Assembly: GCA_964393325.1 (NCBI GenBank)
Contig: CAYMTE010000018.1
Coordinates: forward strand, 1 to 17,254
Source of the DNA: JBAZWV01 sp964393325
GTDB taxonomy: Bacteria > Patescibacteriota > Patescibacteriia > 2-12-FULL-60-25
DNA length: 17,254 bases
Direction: 5' to 3'
Shown here: positions 1-6,108 of the stretch, piece by piece
Position numbering within the stretch: position 1 is the first letter of the stretch
How the letters are laid out: every line of letters begins with the position of its first letter
Notes under the pieces: generated by a model
The model's input: the letters and a program-made list of their open reading frames with translations, nothing else
The model's database searches: none
Told to the model about the DNA's origin: nothing
Translations under genes and position numbers: made by a program

Positions 1-58
1 TCGAACCCAGGACCTTGGGCTTAAGAGGCCCCTGCTCTACCAGCTGAGCTACCGACGC
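1..58 (-). tRNA. tRNA-Lys(CTT), 3' end cut by window edge
   Basis: On the minus strand the sequence folds as a tRNA. It has a 7-nt acceptor 5' strand GCGTCGG, TA, a D stem GCTC/GAGC around AGCTGGTA, and an anticodon loop CTCTTAA giving anticodon CTT (Lys). The T-stem 5' strand and the TTCGA loop start run to base 1, so the 3' T stem, acceptor strand and CCA lie outside the window. The anticodon stem is GGGGC/GCCCA, so the 27-43 pair is a G-A mismatch; the other four pairs are Watson-Crick. A strong sigma70-like promoter lies just upstream. Confidence 0.95.
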
Positions 59-80
59 ATATGTATCTGAAAGCGCTGGG

Positions 81-109
81 ATAATAAGGAAATATCGCTT
101 CTTCGTCAA
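81..109 (-). promoter_or_regulatory. Promoter of tRNA-Lys
   Basis: Minus strand TTGACG (109-104), 17-bp spacer, TATTAT (86-81). The predicted transcription start is about 74, leaving a 15-nt 5' leader before the tRNA. Confidence 0.8.
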
Positions 110-120
110 GCACGGTGTTC

Positions 121-149
121 TTGCTCCTTGTCCAGTGATTCGGTATAGT
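121..149 (+). promoter_or_regulatory. Promoter of tRNA-Arg
   Basis: TTGCTC (121-126), 17-bp spacer, TATAGT (144-149). The predicted start is about 156, eight bases before the mature tRNA. It is back to back with the tRNA-Lys promoter in a 105-bp divergent spacer that holds nothing else I can see. Confidence 0.65.
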
Positions 150-163
150 CGCACAGCTTTTCT

Positions 164-240
164 GCGCCCCTAGCTCAGCTGGATAGAGCGCTTCCCTCCG
201 AAGGAAGAGGTCAGACGTTCGAATCGTCTGGGGCGCACCA
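164..240 (+). tRNA. tRNA-Arg(CCG) with encoded CCA
   Basis: Complete cloverleaf. The acceptor is GCGCCCC/GGGGCGC (7 bp), the D stem GCTC/GAGC, and the anticodon stem CTTCC/GGAAG with loop CTCCGAA (anticodon CCG, Arg). The T stem is AGACG/CGTCT with loop TTCGAAT. The discriminator is A237 and CCA is encoded at 238-240. It reads CGG codons. It is followed within 4 nt by an intrinsic terminator, so it is a single-gene transcript. Confidence 0.97.
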
Positions 241-243
241 TGT

Positions 244-270
244 AAAACAGCTCTCGAAAGAGCTGTTTTT
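244..270 (+). terminator. Intrinsic terminator of tRNA-Arg
   Basis: Hairpin AAAACAGCTCT / AGAGCTGTTTT (11 bp) with tetraloop CGAA, ending in a run of T (266-270). Its core ACAGCTCT/AGAGCTGT reappears in the hairpin at 10732-10754. Confidence 0.85.
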
Positions 271-304
271 GCTCGAGTAAAATTCGCCTGCAGAGTGCAG
301 AGGC

Positions 305-333
305 TTGGCCTTTTTCGCTTTCTTCGCTAAGCT
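305..333 (+). promoter_or_regulatory. Candidate promoter of proS giving a near-leaderless mRNA
   Basis: TTGGCC (305-310), 17-bp spacer, TAAGCT (328-333). The -10 ends 9 nt before the ATG at 343, so transcription would start about 2-3 nt upstream of the start codon. There is no Shine-Dalgarno sequence. The hexamers are imperfect; the weight comes from the exact spacing and from the same arrangement at other genes here. Confidence 0.45.
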
Positions 334-342
334 TCCGAGCAT

Positions 343-1614
343 ATGCGCATGTCTCGATTGTTTGCGAAGACCACAAAAACGCCTCCAGCGGATGCGGAAT
401 CCATCAACGCGAAGCTGCTTGTCCAGGCTGGGTTTGTTCATCAGGAGATGGCGGGCGTCTATTCATGGCTTCCGCTTGGATTGAACGTGCTCCGAAACGT
501 GGAAGCGATTATTCGTGAAGAGATGAATGCGCTCGGCGCGCAGGAGGTGTTGATGTCGGCATTGCAGCCAAAGGAGAATTGGCTGACGACCGGTCGGTGG
601 GACACGGTCGATGTGTTGTTCAAGTTACAGAGTCAGACAAAAAAAGAATACGCGCTTGGGCCGACGCATGAAGAGATCGTGACGCCGCTCGTGAAGCAAT
701 ACGTGAAGTCATATAAAGATCTTCCGGTGGCGGTATATCAGATCCAGTCCAAGTTTCGCGACGAGCTTCGTGCAAAGAGCGGCGTGCTGCGTGGACGAGA
801 ATTCATGATGAAAGATTTGTACTCCTTCCATGCCTCGCAGGAGGATTTGAAGGCGTACTATGATCAGGTGCTCGAAGCGTATCTTCGTGTATTCACGCGA
901 TGCGGATTGAAGGCAAAGGTGACCGAAGCATCCGGCGGATCGTTCACGAAGAAGTTCTCACACGAATTTCAGATTGAGACACCGGCCGGTGAAGATGTGA
1001 TTCTTGCGTGTCCGTCGTGTACGTTTGCACAAAATAGTGAAATCGCGACGCTCAAAGAAGGTGATGCGTGTCCGCAGTGCGGTTCCACGCTTGGGATGAC
1101 AAAAGGCGTTGAAGCAGGAAATATTTTTGACCTCGGCCACACGTTCGCGGAAGCATTCTCGTTTTACGTGACGTTGGAAGATGGCACGCAACAACTTGTA
1201 TTTATGGGGTGCTACGGCATTGGTGTGTCTCGGCTCGTCGGAACGATTGTCGAGGCGTCGCACGATGATCGAGGGATGATCTGGCCGAAATCTGTTGCGC
1301 CGATGCCGGTTCATCTCGTCTCTCTTTCTTCCAAAGATACTGCTGTTCAGGCGAAGATTGATGAAGTCGCAGAAGGTATTCATGACGACCTTGTGCGCGA
1401 AGGGATAAGCGTGTTGTGGGATGATCGCAGCGCGTCGACGGGAGAAAAGCTTGCCGACGCGGATTTGATCGGATTGCCGCTCCGCGTGCTCGTGTCCGAA
1501 AAAACGTTGAAGGAAGATGCGGTGGAATGGAAACGGCGCGCATCAACAGAATCCGAGCTCGTGAAGCTACAAGACGCGCTCGAGAACATTCGCAGTTTTG
1601 TCCAAGAGACCTGA
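343..1614 (+). CDS. proS: Prolyl-tRNA synthetase, short form
   Basis: Class II aminoacyl-tRNA synthetase that charges tRNA-Pro with proline in the cytoplasm. Visible landmarks are the N-terminal MRMSRLFAKT (matching the family's MRxS start and fixing the ATG at 343), GPTHEE at residues 106-111, motif 2 from FRDELR (138) through REFMMKDLYSF, and motif 3 GCYGIGVSR (289-297). A C-terminal anticodon-binding domain follows. At 423 aa it is about 150 residues shorter than the usual bacterial enzyme, because the INS editing domain between motifs 2 and 3 is missing. In its place are two CxxC pairs (Cys223/226 and Cys243/246) that look like a small zinc ribbon. There is no Shine-Dalgarno; a promoter sits directly upstream. 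It converges with hupB. Confidence 0.96.
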   Translation: MRMSRLFAKTTKTPPADAESINAKLLVQAGFVHQEMAGVYSWLPLGLNVLRNVEAIIREEMNALGAQEVLMSALQPKENWLTTGRWDTVDVLFKLQSQTKKEYALGPTHEEIVTPLVKQYVKSYKDLPVAVYQIQSKFRDELRAKSGVLRGREFMMKDLYSFHASQEDLKAYYDQVLEAYLRVFTRCGLKAKVTEASGGSFTKKFSHEFQIETPAGEDVILACPSCTFAQNSEIATLKEGDACPQCGSTLGMTKGVEAGNIFDLGHTFAEAFSFYVTLEDGTQQLVFMGCYGIGVSRLVGTIVEASHDDRGMIWPKSVAPMPVHLVSLSSKDTAVQAKIDEVAEGIHDDLVREGISVLWDDRSASTGEKLADADLIGLPLRVLVSEKTLKEDAVEWKRRASTESELVKLQDALENIRSFVQET

Positions 1615-1620
1615 GAATAA

Positions 1621-1646
1621 AAAAAGACCCCATGTGGGGTCTTTTT
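1621..1646. terminator. Bidirectional terminator between proS and hupB
   Basis: Hairpin AAAAAGACCCC / GGGGTCTTTTT (11 bp) with loop ATGT. The A-tract and T-tract on either side make it usable by proS on the plus strand and hupB on the minus strand. Confidence 0.9.
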
Positions 1647-1661
1647 GGATGCATACATGCG

Positions 1662-1991
1662 TTACATCGTGGAACCAGAGGACGTGTCCGGCGTGGACAT
1701 CGAGGGCGATCCGCCGCTCTTGAGCGCATCTTTGAGTCCCTTTCCGGCTTTGAACTTCGGAACGGTTACGGCCGGGATCTGAATTTTTTCAGACGGATTT
1801 TGCGGATTCACGCCCGTGCGACCTGCGCGCTGCTTTGCGGAAAATGCCCCAAAGCCAGCAATGTTTACTTCGCCGCCCTTTTTGAGGACGTCGACGACCG
1901 TATCAACGAAGCACTCGACCATATCTTCGGCTTGCTTCTTTGTTACCCCGACTTTGTCAGAGAGGTGGGAAACGAGTTCTGCCTTGTTCAT
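1662..1991 (-). CDS. hup: DNA-binding protein HU
   Basis: Histone-like HU/IHF family protein of 109 aa. It binds and bends DNA as a dimer and compacts the nucleoid. The N-terminus MNKAELVSHLSDKVGVTKKQ, the GFGAFSAKQRAGRTGVNPQ beta-arm region and the VPKFKAGKGLKDAL helix are all textbook HU. The family is usually near 90 aa; the extra 15-20 residues form a Ser/Thr/Pro/Gly-rich C-terminal tail. No Shine-Dalgarno precedes the ATG. It follows the ymdB-like gene on the same strand by 51 bp and ends at the shared terminator with proS. Confidence 0.95.
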   Translation of the reverse strand: MNKAELVSHLSDKVGVTKKQAEDMVECFVDTVVDVLKKGGEVNIAGFGAFSAKQRAGRTGVNPQNPSEKIQIPAVTVPKFKAGKGLKDALKSGGSPSMSTPDTSSGSTM

Positions 1992-2030
1992 AGCGAATGA
2001 TGAAAGAATGAAAGATGAATTCTCCCGTCC

Positions 2031-2059
2031 AGCGTAGCGGTTTTATGCTGAAATATCAA
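2031..2059 (-). promoter_or_regulatory. Weak candidate promoter for hup
   Basis: Minus strand TTGATA (2059-2054), 17-bp spacer, TACGCT (2036-2031), overlapping the 3' end of the upstream phosphodiesterase gene. The -10 matches the consensus at only three bases. hup may also be read through from the upstream genes. Confidence 0.3.
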
Positions 2060-2888
2060 CAAATTCTCGGATGCGGTCAAGGCTAACTGCCCGTCCCGTG
2101 TCAAGGGCGACGGTGAGAGCTATGCCGTTTACTTCCGCGGTTCCTGATGTCGGTATATTAAATTTTTGTTTTTGTTGAGCCAAAAAATTCGGTATGACAG
2201 ATACGGGATCGAAACCGATAACCGACTGAAAAGCGCCACAACGGCCCACATCGGTGACGTAGGCTGTTCCGCCTGGGAGGAGGCGCGCGTCTGCTGTTGC
2301 AACGTGCGTGTGCGTACCGAGCACGGCGGTCACCTTTCCGTCAGCAAAATAGCCCATCGCCTCTTTTTCGCTGGTAGCTTCTGCGTGAAAATCGACAAGA
2401 ACGACACGCGCCTCTTTTGCGGGAGGCTTCTCCAGGAGGGTGAGGAGCTCTTGAAACGGGGAGGTGGTGTCTGGATGTGTGAATACGCGACCCATGAGGT
2501 TGATGAGAAGCACGGGAATACCTCGTGGGGTGAGAAGCGTAGTGTTCGTTCCGCTTTTTGCTCCGCCGTAGTTTGTTGGAACAACGAGCTTGCCCTTCCA
2601 GTCATCCTTCTCGAACAACGGCGCTCCAAGCGGATTGTCCCATGAGTGATTGCCGCCCGTGAACGCATCCACGCCGGCGGTGACAAGATCGTTCAGCGTT
2701 TGTGTGGTCACACCGGCGCCATGGGCAAGATTTTCGACATTTGCGATGACGAGATCAGCTTGGTATCGCTCGCGAAGTTCTGGAAGTCGCGCGATAAGGG
2801 CTCGCCGTCCGATGGCGCCAACAATGTCGCCGAAAAAGAGGATGTGTAGCAGATGCTTAGCGTGCGTATTCTGTAATGCGCGTCTCAC
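2043..2888 (-). CDS. ymdB: YmdB-type metallophosphoesterase (TIGR00282 family)
   Basis: Calcineurin-like phosphoesterase of the YmdB family; B. subtilis YmdB hydrolyses 2',3'-cAMP. The metal-binding motifs run in family order: FFGDIVGAIGRRAL, ANVENLAHGAGV, TGGNHSWD, VDFHAEATSEK (the family's H-x-E-x-T/S-S-E-K signature) and GTHTHVATADARLL. The start is uncertain. An ATG at 2981 lies deep inside rny. The GTG at 2886-2888 overlaps the rny stop by 32 nt and adds about 12 residues. A CTG at 2850-2852, five nt past the rny stop, would give MLHILFFGDIVG, matching family N-termini (269 aa; the B. subtilis protein is 264). I list the GTG start. Its position directly behind rny is a known CPR/Firmicutes neighbourhood, and both proteins act in RNA turnover and signalling. 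Confidence 0.9.
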   Translation of the reverse strand: MRRALQNTHAKHLLHILFFGDIVGAIGRRALIARLPELRERYQADLVIANVENLAHGAGVTTQTLNDLVTAGVDAFTGGNHSWDNPLGAPLFEKDDWKGKLVVPTNYGGAKSGTNTTLLTPRGIPVLLINLMGRVFTHPDTTSPFQELLTLLEKPPAKEARVVLVDFHAEATSEKEAMGYFADGKVTAVLGTHTHVATADARLLPGGTAYVTDVGRCGAFQSVIGFDPVSVIPNFLAQQKQKFNIPTSGTAEVNGIALTVALDTGRAVSLDRIREFVDISA

Positions 2889-4407
2889 GAATGAGCGTGA
2901 CACGTACTTCTCCTGGGTGCTTGAGTTCGGATTCGATCTTGTTCGCAATGTCGCGTGCGAGTTTAGTCGCGGCAAAATCATCGACCGCCTTTGGATTCAC
3001 GAAGACGCGAATTTCTCGACCTGCCTGGATCGCGTAGACCTTGTCGACGCCCTCAAACGACGATGCTGCAGCTTCAAGTTCTTCGAGACGCTTTACGTAG
3101 AATTCGAGAGAATCTTTTCGCGCTCCCGGACGGGCACCGGAAATAGCATCTGCCGCTTTGACGATGACCGCTTCGAGTGTCTTCGGCTTGTCTTCATGAT
3201 GCCCAATGGATTGATAGCAGATCTCTTCGGGGAATCCGAATTTCTTCATGATCTGGTAACCAAGCTCCGGATGACCGCCTTGCAAATCGTGATCGACGGC
3301 CTTGCCGATATCATGGAAGAGTCCACCTTTTCGACAGACATTCACGTCCGCTTTGAGCTCTTGCGCCATGAGGACGGAGAGGTTTGCAACCTCCATGGAG
3401 TGGACGAGCTGGTTTTGTCCGTGCGAGGTTCGGTACTTTAAGCGGCCAAGAATCTGGATGAGTTTTGGATCAATACCGGCCATGGAAATTCCTAACTGGA
3501 ACAGTGCATCTTCACCGGCTTTCTTAATATCGATCGCGAGCTCTTTCTTTGCTTCCTCGATCGATTCCTCAATGCGGCCGGGATGAATGCGGCCGTCCGT
3601 GATGAGTTTATCCAGGGCGCGCTTGGCGACGTGACGTCGAATCGGGGAGAAGCCGGAAATCGTGATCATGCCCGGCGTGTCATCAACGATAAGCTCGCAT
3701 CCGGTGAGGAGTTCGATTGCCTTAATATTGCGTCCTTCGCGGCCGATGATACGCCCCTTCATTTCGTCCGAGGGGAGCTCAACATGCGTCGTCGTTGTCT
3801 CGACGACATGCGACGAGGCGAGACGTTGGATTGCGACGGCGATCACGTTTTTCGCCTTCCGTTCGATTTCGTCAGATTCAACCTGATCGAGTTTGCGCAC
3901 GCGTGACATGAGCGTGTCTTGGTGTTGCTCTTCGATAATGCGCATCATGCGCTCAAGCGCCTCGTCGCGCGTGAGCCCGGCGACTTCTTGAAGTTTTGAT
4001 GCTTCTTCTTGTTTGAGTGCATCGATGTGCTTTTGTTCTTCATCAAGTTGTTTGACGCGGACGTCGATGGACTTGCGCGCGTCTTCAATCTCGAGCAGTT
4101 TTGATCCGAAGGCGTTTTCGCGCTCAACGAGCGATGCCTGCTGCTGTTTGAGTGCCTCAAGTGCGCGTTTCTCTTCGAGGCGCGCTTCTTCGAGGATCTT
4201 TACCGCTTTGTCTTTTGCCTTAAGGAGAACTTCTTGTTCTTTTGTTTCAGCATCGGAAATGCGCTTTTTCGCTTCCGCTTCGGCATTCGCGACAAGCGTT
4301 TGGAGTTGCTTGCCTTTTGAGGCTGCGATGAGCTTGGCTGCCAGGAATCCGGCTCCGCCGAAGATAATCGCAAGAAGGGCGTACCACATAGATATGCCCG
4401 TATACAC
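2857..4407 (-). CDS. rny: Ribonuclease Y
   Basis: Membrane-anchored endoribonuclease that starts mRNA decay. Order of parts: an N-terminal membrane segment (about residues 7-24), a long charged coiled coil (about 30-200) rich in Glu/Lys/Ala, a KH domain with GREG at 222-225, then an HD domain with the catalytic His-Asp at 365-366 (FHDIGKAVDHD) and HHEDKP further on. At 516 aa it has the normal family length. Two starts are possible. GTG 4407 has AGAGG eight nt upstream. ATG 4389 begins directly at the membrane segment and has a -10-like TATACG nine nt upstream. truB lies 181 bp upstream on the same strand with no terminator between them; ymdB overlaps or abuts the 3' end. I see no RNA gene or small ORF I would defend in the 4408-4588 gap. 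Confidence 0.96.
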   Translation of the reverse strand: MYTGISMWYALLAIIFGGAGFLAAKLIAASKGKQLQTLVANAEAEAKKRISDAETKEQEVLLKAKDKAVKILEEARLEEKRALEALKQQQASLVERENAFGSKLLEIEDARKSIDVRVKQLDEEQKHIDALKQEEASKLQEVAGLTRDEALERMMRIIEEQHQDTLMSRVRKLDQVESDEIERKAKNVIAVAIQRLASSHVVETTTTHVELPSDEMKGRIIGREGRNIKAIELLTGCELIVDDTPGMITISGFSPIRRHVAKRALDKLITDGRIHPGRIEESIEEAKKELAIDIKKAGEDALFQLGISMAGIDPKLIQILGRLKYRTSHGQNQLVHSMEVANLSVLMAQELKADVNVCRKGGLFHDIGKAVDHDLQGGHPELGYQIMKKFGFPEEICYQSIGHHEDKPKTLEAVIVKAADAISGARPGARKDSLEFYVKRLEELEAAASSFEGVDKVYAIQAGREIRVFVNPKAVDDFAATKLARDIANKIESELKHPGEVRVTLIRETRITEYAR

Positions 4408-4426
4408 GACGATAGCCTCTTGTCGT
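4399..4426 (-). promoter_or_regulatory. Tentative promoter for rny (ATG 4389 start)
   Basis: Minus strand ACGACA (4426-4421), 16-bp spacer, TATACG (4404-4399), nine nt before ATG 4389. If used, it would make a near-leaderless rny mRNA. The hexamers are weak; I list it because the geometry repeats that of other genes in the window. Confidence 0.25.
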
Positions 4427-4588
4427 ATGAAGAGGAGAACGGCTTTCTTCGATTGTCAGCAAACCCCGCAATTATGGGCGGTACACGCAGGAAAAGGGGT
4501 GTGAGCAGGCGAGGAAGAGCCGACCGTAACGAGTACAAAACGTGTGCATCCGGGCGGATAATGAGTGAAGGTCGGTATGTCGAGCGTA

Positions 4589-5251
4589 TCAAGGGTTTAT
4601 CGTTCTGTCGAGCTCATCGAGCGTCACGGCATCTGTGATGAGGTAGGTGCCGATGCGCGTGCGGCGCAAGGCGGTGAGATACGCGCCAACGCCAAGTTCG
4701 CGCCCAATGTCATCCGCGAGAGACCGAATATAGGTCCCAGAGGAAACCGTGACGCGAAGATCAAGTTCCGGCCAGGCATATCGCGTGATGACGAGCTCGG
4801 GAATCTCTACGCGCTTCATCGGGCGCATGTCTTCGGTGGCGGTTCCAGTGCGGGCGAGTTCGTACAGCTTTTTTCCGCCGATTTTTTTCGCGGAATGTAG
4901 CGGAGCTCGTTGATCATAGCCGCCGCGAAAACGATCCAGTGCCATTTCAATCTCCGTTTGTGGGAATTCACGGAGGGTCGTCGCGGATTCGGTGATCGTT
5001 CCTTCCGGATCAAATGTCGTGCTTGTCGCGCCAAGGCGCAGGGTAGCTTCGTAGGTTTTTTCTAATCCAACGAGCCCGGTCAGCTCTTTTGTTGCCGCAT
5101 CGACGCCGACGATCAAGAGTCCCGTTGCAAACGGATCAAGCGTCCCCGCGTGGCCGACGCGCCGCGTATGGCAAATCCGTCGAACGCGGTCGACGACATC
5201 ATGACTTGTGATGCCCGCGGGTTTATCGATCAGGAGAAGACGTCCATTCAT
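4589..5251 (-). CDS. truB: tRNA pseudouridine(55) synthase TruB, catalytic domain only
   Basis: Converts U55 in the T-loop of tRNAs to pseudouridine. The start LLLIDKPAGITSHDVV, the catalytic motif GHAGTLDPFATGLL with Asp39, the KTYEATLRLG strand, and SSGTYIRSLADDIGRELG are all diagnostic. The protein is 220 aa against about 300 in E. coli; it stops after the catalytic fold and has no C-terminal PUA domain. There is no Shine-Dalgarno. An extended -10 lies 7 nt before the ATG, and the upstream gene's terminator ends about 20 bp away, so truB appears to start its own transcript, which may continue into rny. Confidence 0.95.
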   Translation of the reverse strand: MNGRLLLIDKPAGITSHDVVDRVRRICHTRRVGHAGTLDPFATGLLIVGVDAATKELTGLVGLEKTYEATLRLGATSTTFDPEGTITESATTLREFPQTEIEMALDRFRGGYDQRAPLHSAKKIGGKKLYELARTGTATEDMRPMKRVEIPELVITRYAWPELDLRVTVSSGTYIRSLADDIGRELGVGAYLTALRRTRIGTYLITDAVTLDELDRTINP

Positions 5252-5258
5252 AGGGAAG

Positions 5259-5285
5259 ACTGTATCATAGAAAAAAACCGATCAA
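5259..5285 (-). promoter_or_regulatory. Candidate extended -10 promoter of truB, leaderless
   Basis: Minus strand TGATACAGT (5267-5259) is a TGn-extended -10. TTGATC (5285-5280) sits 15 bp upstream and lies inside the terminator stem of the preceding gene. The -10 ends 7 nt before the truB ATG, so the expected start is at or 1 nt before the A of ATG. Confidence 0.45.
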
Positions 5286-5295
5286 GAGGATCGGT
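5271..5295 (-). terminator. Intrinsic terminator of the 227-aa ORF
   Basis: Minus strand hairpin ACCGATC / GATCGGT (7 bp) with loop CTCTT, followed by seven T (5277-5271). It lies just past the TAG stop of the 5302-5985 gene. Confidence 0.85.
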
Positions 5296-5301
5296 GAGGG
5301 G

Positions 5302-5985
5302 CTAGAGCCGGGGACGCGTAGAGCGAAACTGCTTGCGACGCTCTCCATCGTGTGCGCGATCTTCCGGCGACATCTGTCGGCGGCCGCACGCGTAATTGAG
5401 GAGATGCCAGATACGAAGCGCGCATTCCGCGGCATCATGCGATGCGCGATGATCTTCCTCTGCCGCCACGAGTTCCGGGCGCAGGTATTCTTCGCACATG
5501 GATCGAATCTCCGCATCTTGCATTCGTAGCAGCTCTTTTGAGGCAGCGTCGGTAAGCGCTTTCAGACGCAGCTCGACCGCATTATCCGCTTCGGCTGCAT
5601 GGAGTGCTGCATGACGAGCCTCGAATGTCTCTCGTTTGAGCTGGTCAGGAGGCGTGAGATCCACTGCCGCGTCGAACAGCGTTTGGTAATCCGCTGTCAT
5701 GATCGAGGCGATGTATGCAGGTGCTGCGGCAGTGATCCGAGCAGGTTCTTGCCTGACCCATACGAGCGCTCCACCGGGGATTTTTCCCTTGCAGAGAACG
5801 GTGATGCCGATGCGGGGTTCGTTCAGCGCGTGGGAGAACCCCGGCGTATCACGTAAGATCTGGCGGATACGCAGCGTGAGGAGGTGTACGCCTCCGGATG
5901 GACTGCAGATATCGAGCGGCGCCGAGTACGGCACGATGGAGGGGTCAGTCGTCCATGACAGGTCGTGTAGTGCATGAACTTGCAT
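5302..5985 (-). CDS. Unrecognised 227-aa protein
   Basis: I do not recognise this protein. It is a soluble-looking polypeptide with no signal peptide or clear membrane segment. The N-terminal 100 residues are mixed (LDICSPSGGVHLLTLRIRQI, GITVLCKGKIPGGALVWVR). The C-terminal half is Ala/Glu/Arg-rich and predicted helical (residues about 130-200) and ends in a basic, Arg-rich tail. The start is fixed at ATG 5985 by GAGGTGG immediately upstream; an in-frame TTG at 5997 lies within or before that site. It has its own consensus promoter, a Shine-Dalgarno and a terminator, so it is a stand-alone expressed gene divergent from infB. It could be a CPR-specific family. Confidence 0.8.
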   Translation of the reverse strand: MQVHALHDLSWTTDPSIVPYSAPLDICSPSGGVHLLTLRIRQILRDTPGFSHALNEPRIGITVLCKGKIPGGALVWVRQEPARITAAAPAYIASIMTADYQTLFDAAVDLTPPDQLKRETFEARHAALHAAEADNAVELRLKALTDAASKELLRMQDAEIRSMCEEYLRPELVAAEEDHRASHDAAECALRIWHLLNYACGRRQMSPEDRAHDGERRKQFRSTRPRL

Positions 5986-5988
5986 GGT

Positions 5989-5995
5989 CCACCTC
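5989..5995 (-). promoter_or_regulatory. Shine-Dalgarno that sets the start of the 227-aa ORF
   Basis: Minus strand GAGGTGG followed by ACC and ATG 5985. It rules out the upstream TTG at 5997. Confidence 0.75.
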
Positions 5996-6017
5996 AAAAA
6001 AAGGACGAAACAAAGCT

Positions 6018-6046
6018 AACATAGGCGCTTTTTTACGCATTGTCAA
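6018..6046 (-). promoter_or_regulatory. Strong promoter of the 227-aa ORF
   Basis: Minus strand TTGACA (6046-6041), 17-bp spacer, TATGTT (6023-6018). The predicted start is about 6011, giving a 26-nt leader that contains the Shine-Dalgarno. Confidence 0.85.
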
Positions 6047-6072
6047 ACACGCGGGGAATTGATGAGGAATAA

Positions 6073-6101
6073 TTGACAGAACCCGCATTTTTCCGTAGGA
6101 T
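6073..6101 (+). promoter_or_regulatory. Strong promoter of infB, predicted leaderless
   Basis: TTGACA (6073-6078), 17-bp spacer, TAGGAT (6096-6101). The predicted start (7 nt after the -10) is 6108-6109, and the infB ATG is at 6109. The mRNA would begin with or one base before AUG. It is arranged back to back with the 6018-6046 promoter. Confidence 0.75.
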
Positions 6102-6108
6102 GCGACGC

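Noticed and set aside
958..1383. Long minus-strand reading frame inside proS
   Set aside because: Shadow of the proS coding strand: no start signals, no recognisable motifs and odd composition. The same applies to long frames opposite infB, rny, the ATPase and the OMPDC-like gene.
4408..4588. Small RNA or small ORF between truB and rny
   Set aside because: Only weak inverted repeats (ACCCC/GGGGT with a long loop) and short frames without start signals. Nothing I could support.
6073..6108. TTG start for infB adding 12 residues
   Set aside because: The TTG is part of the -35 TTGACA of a consensus promoter, and homologous IF-2 proteins begin at MNVxxLAR.
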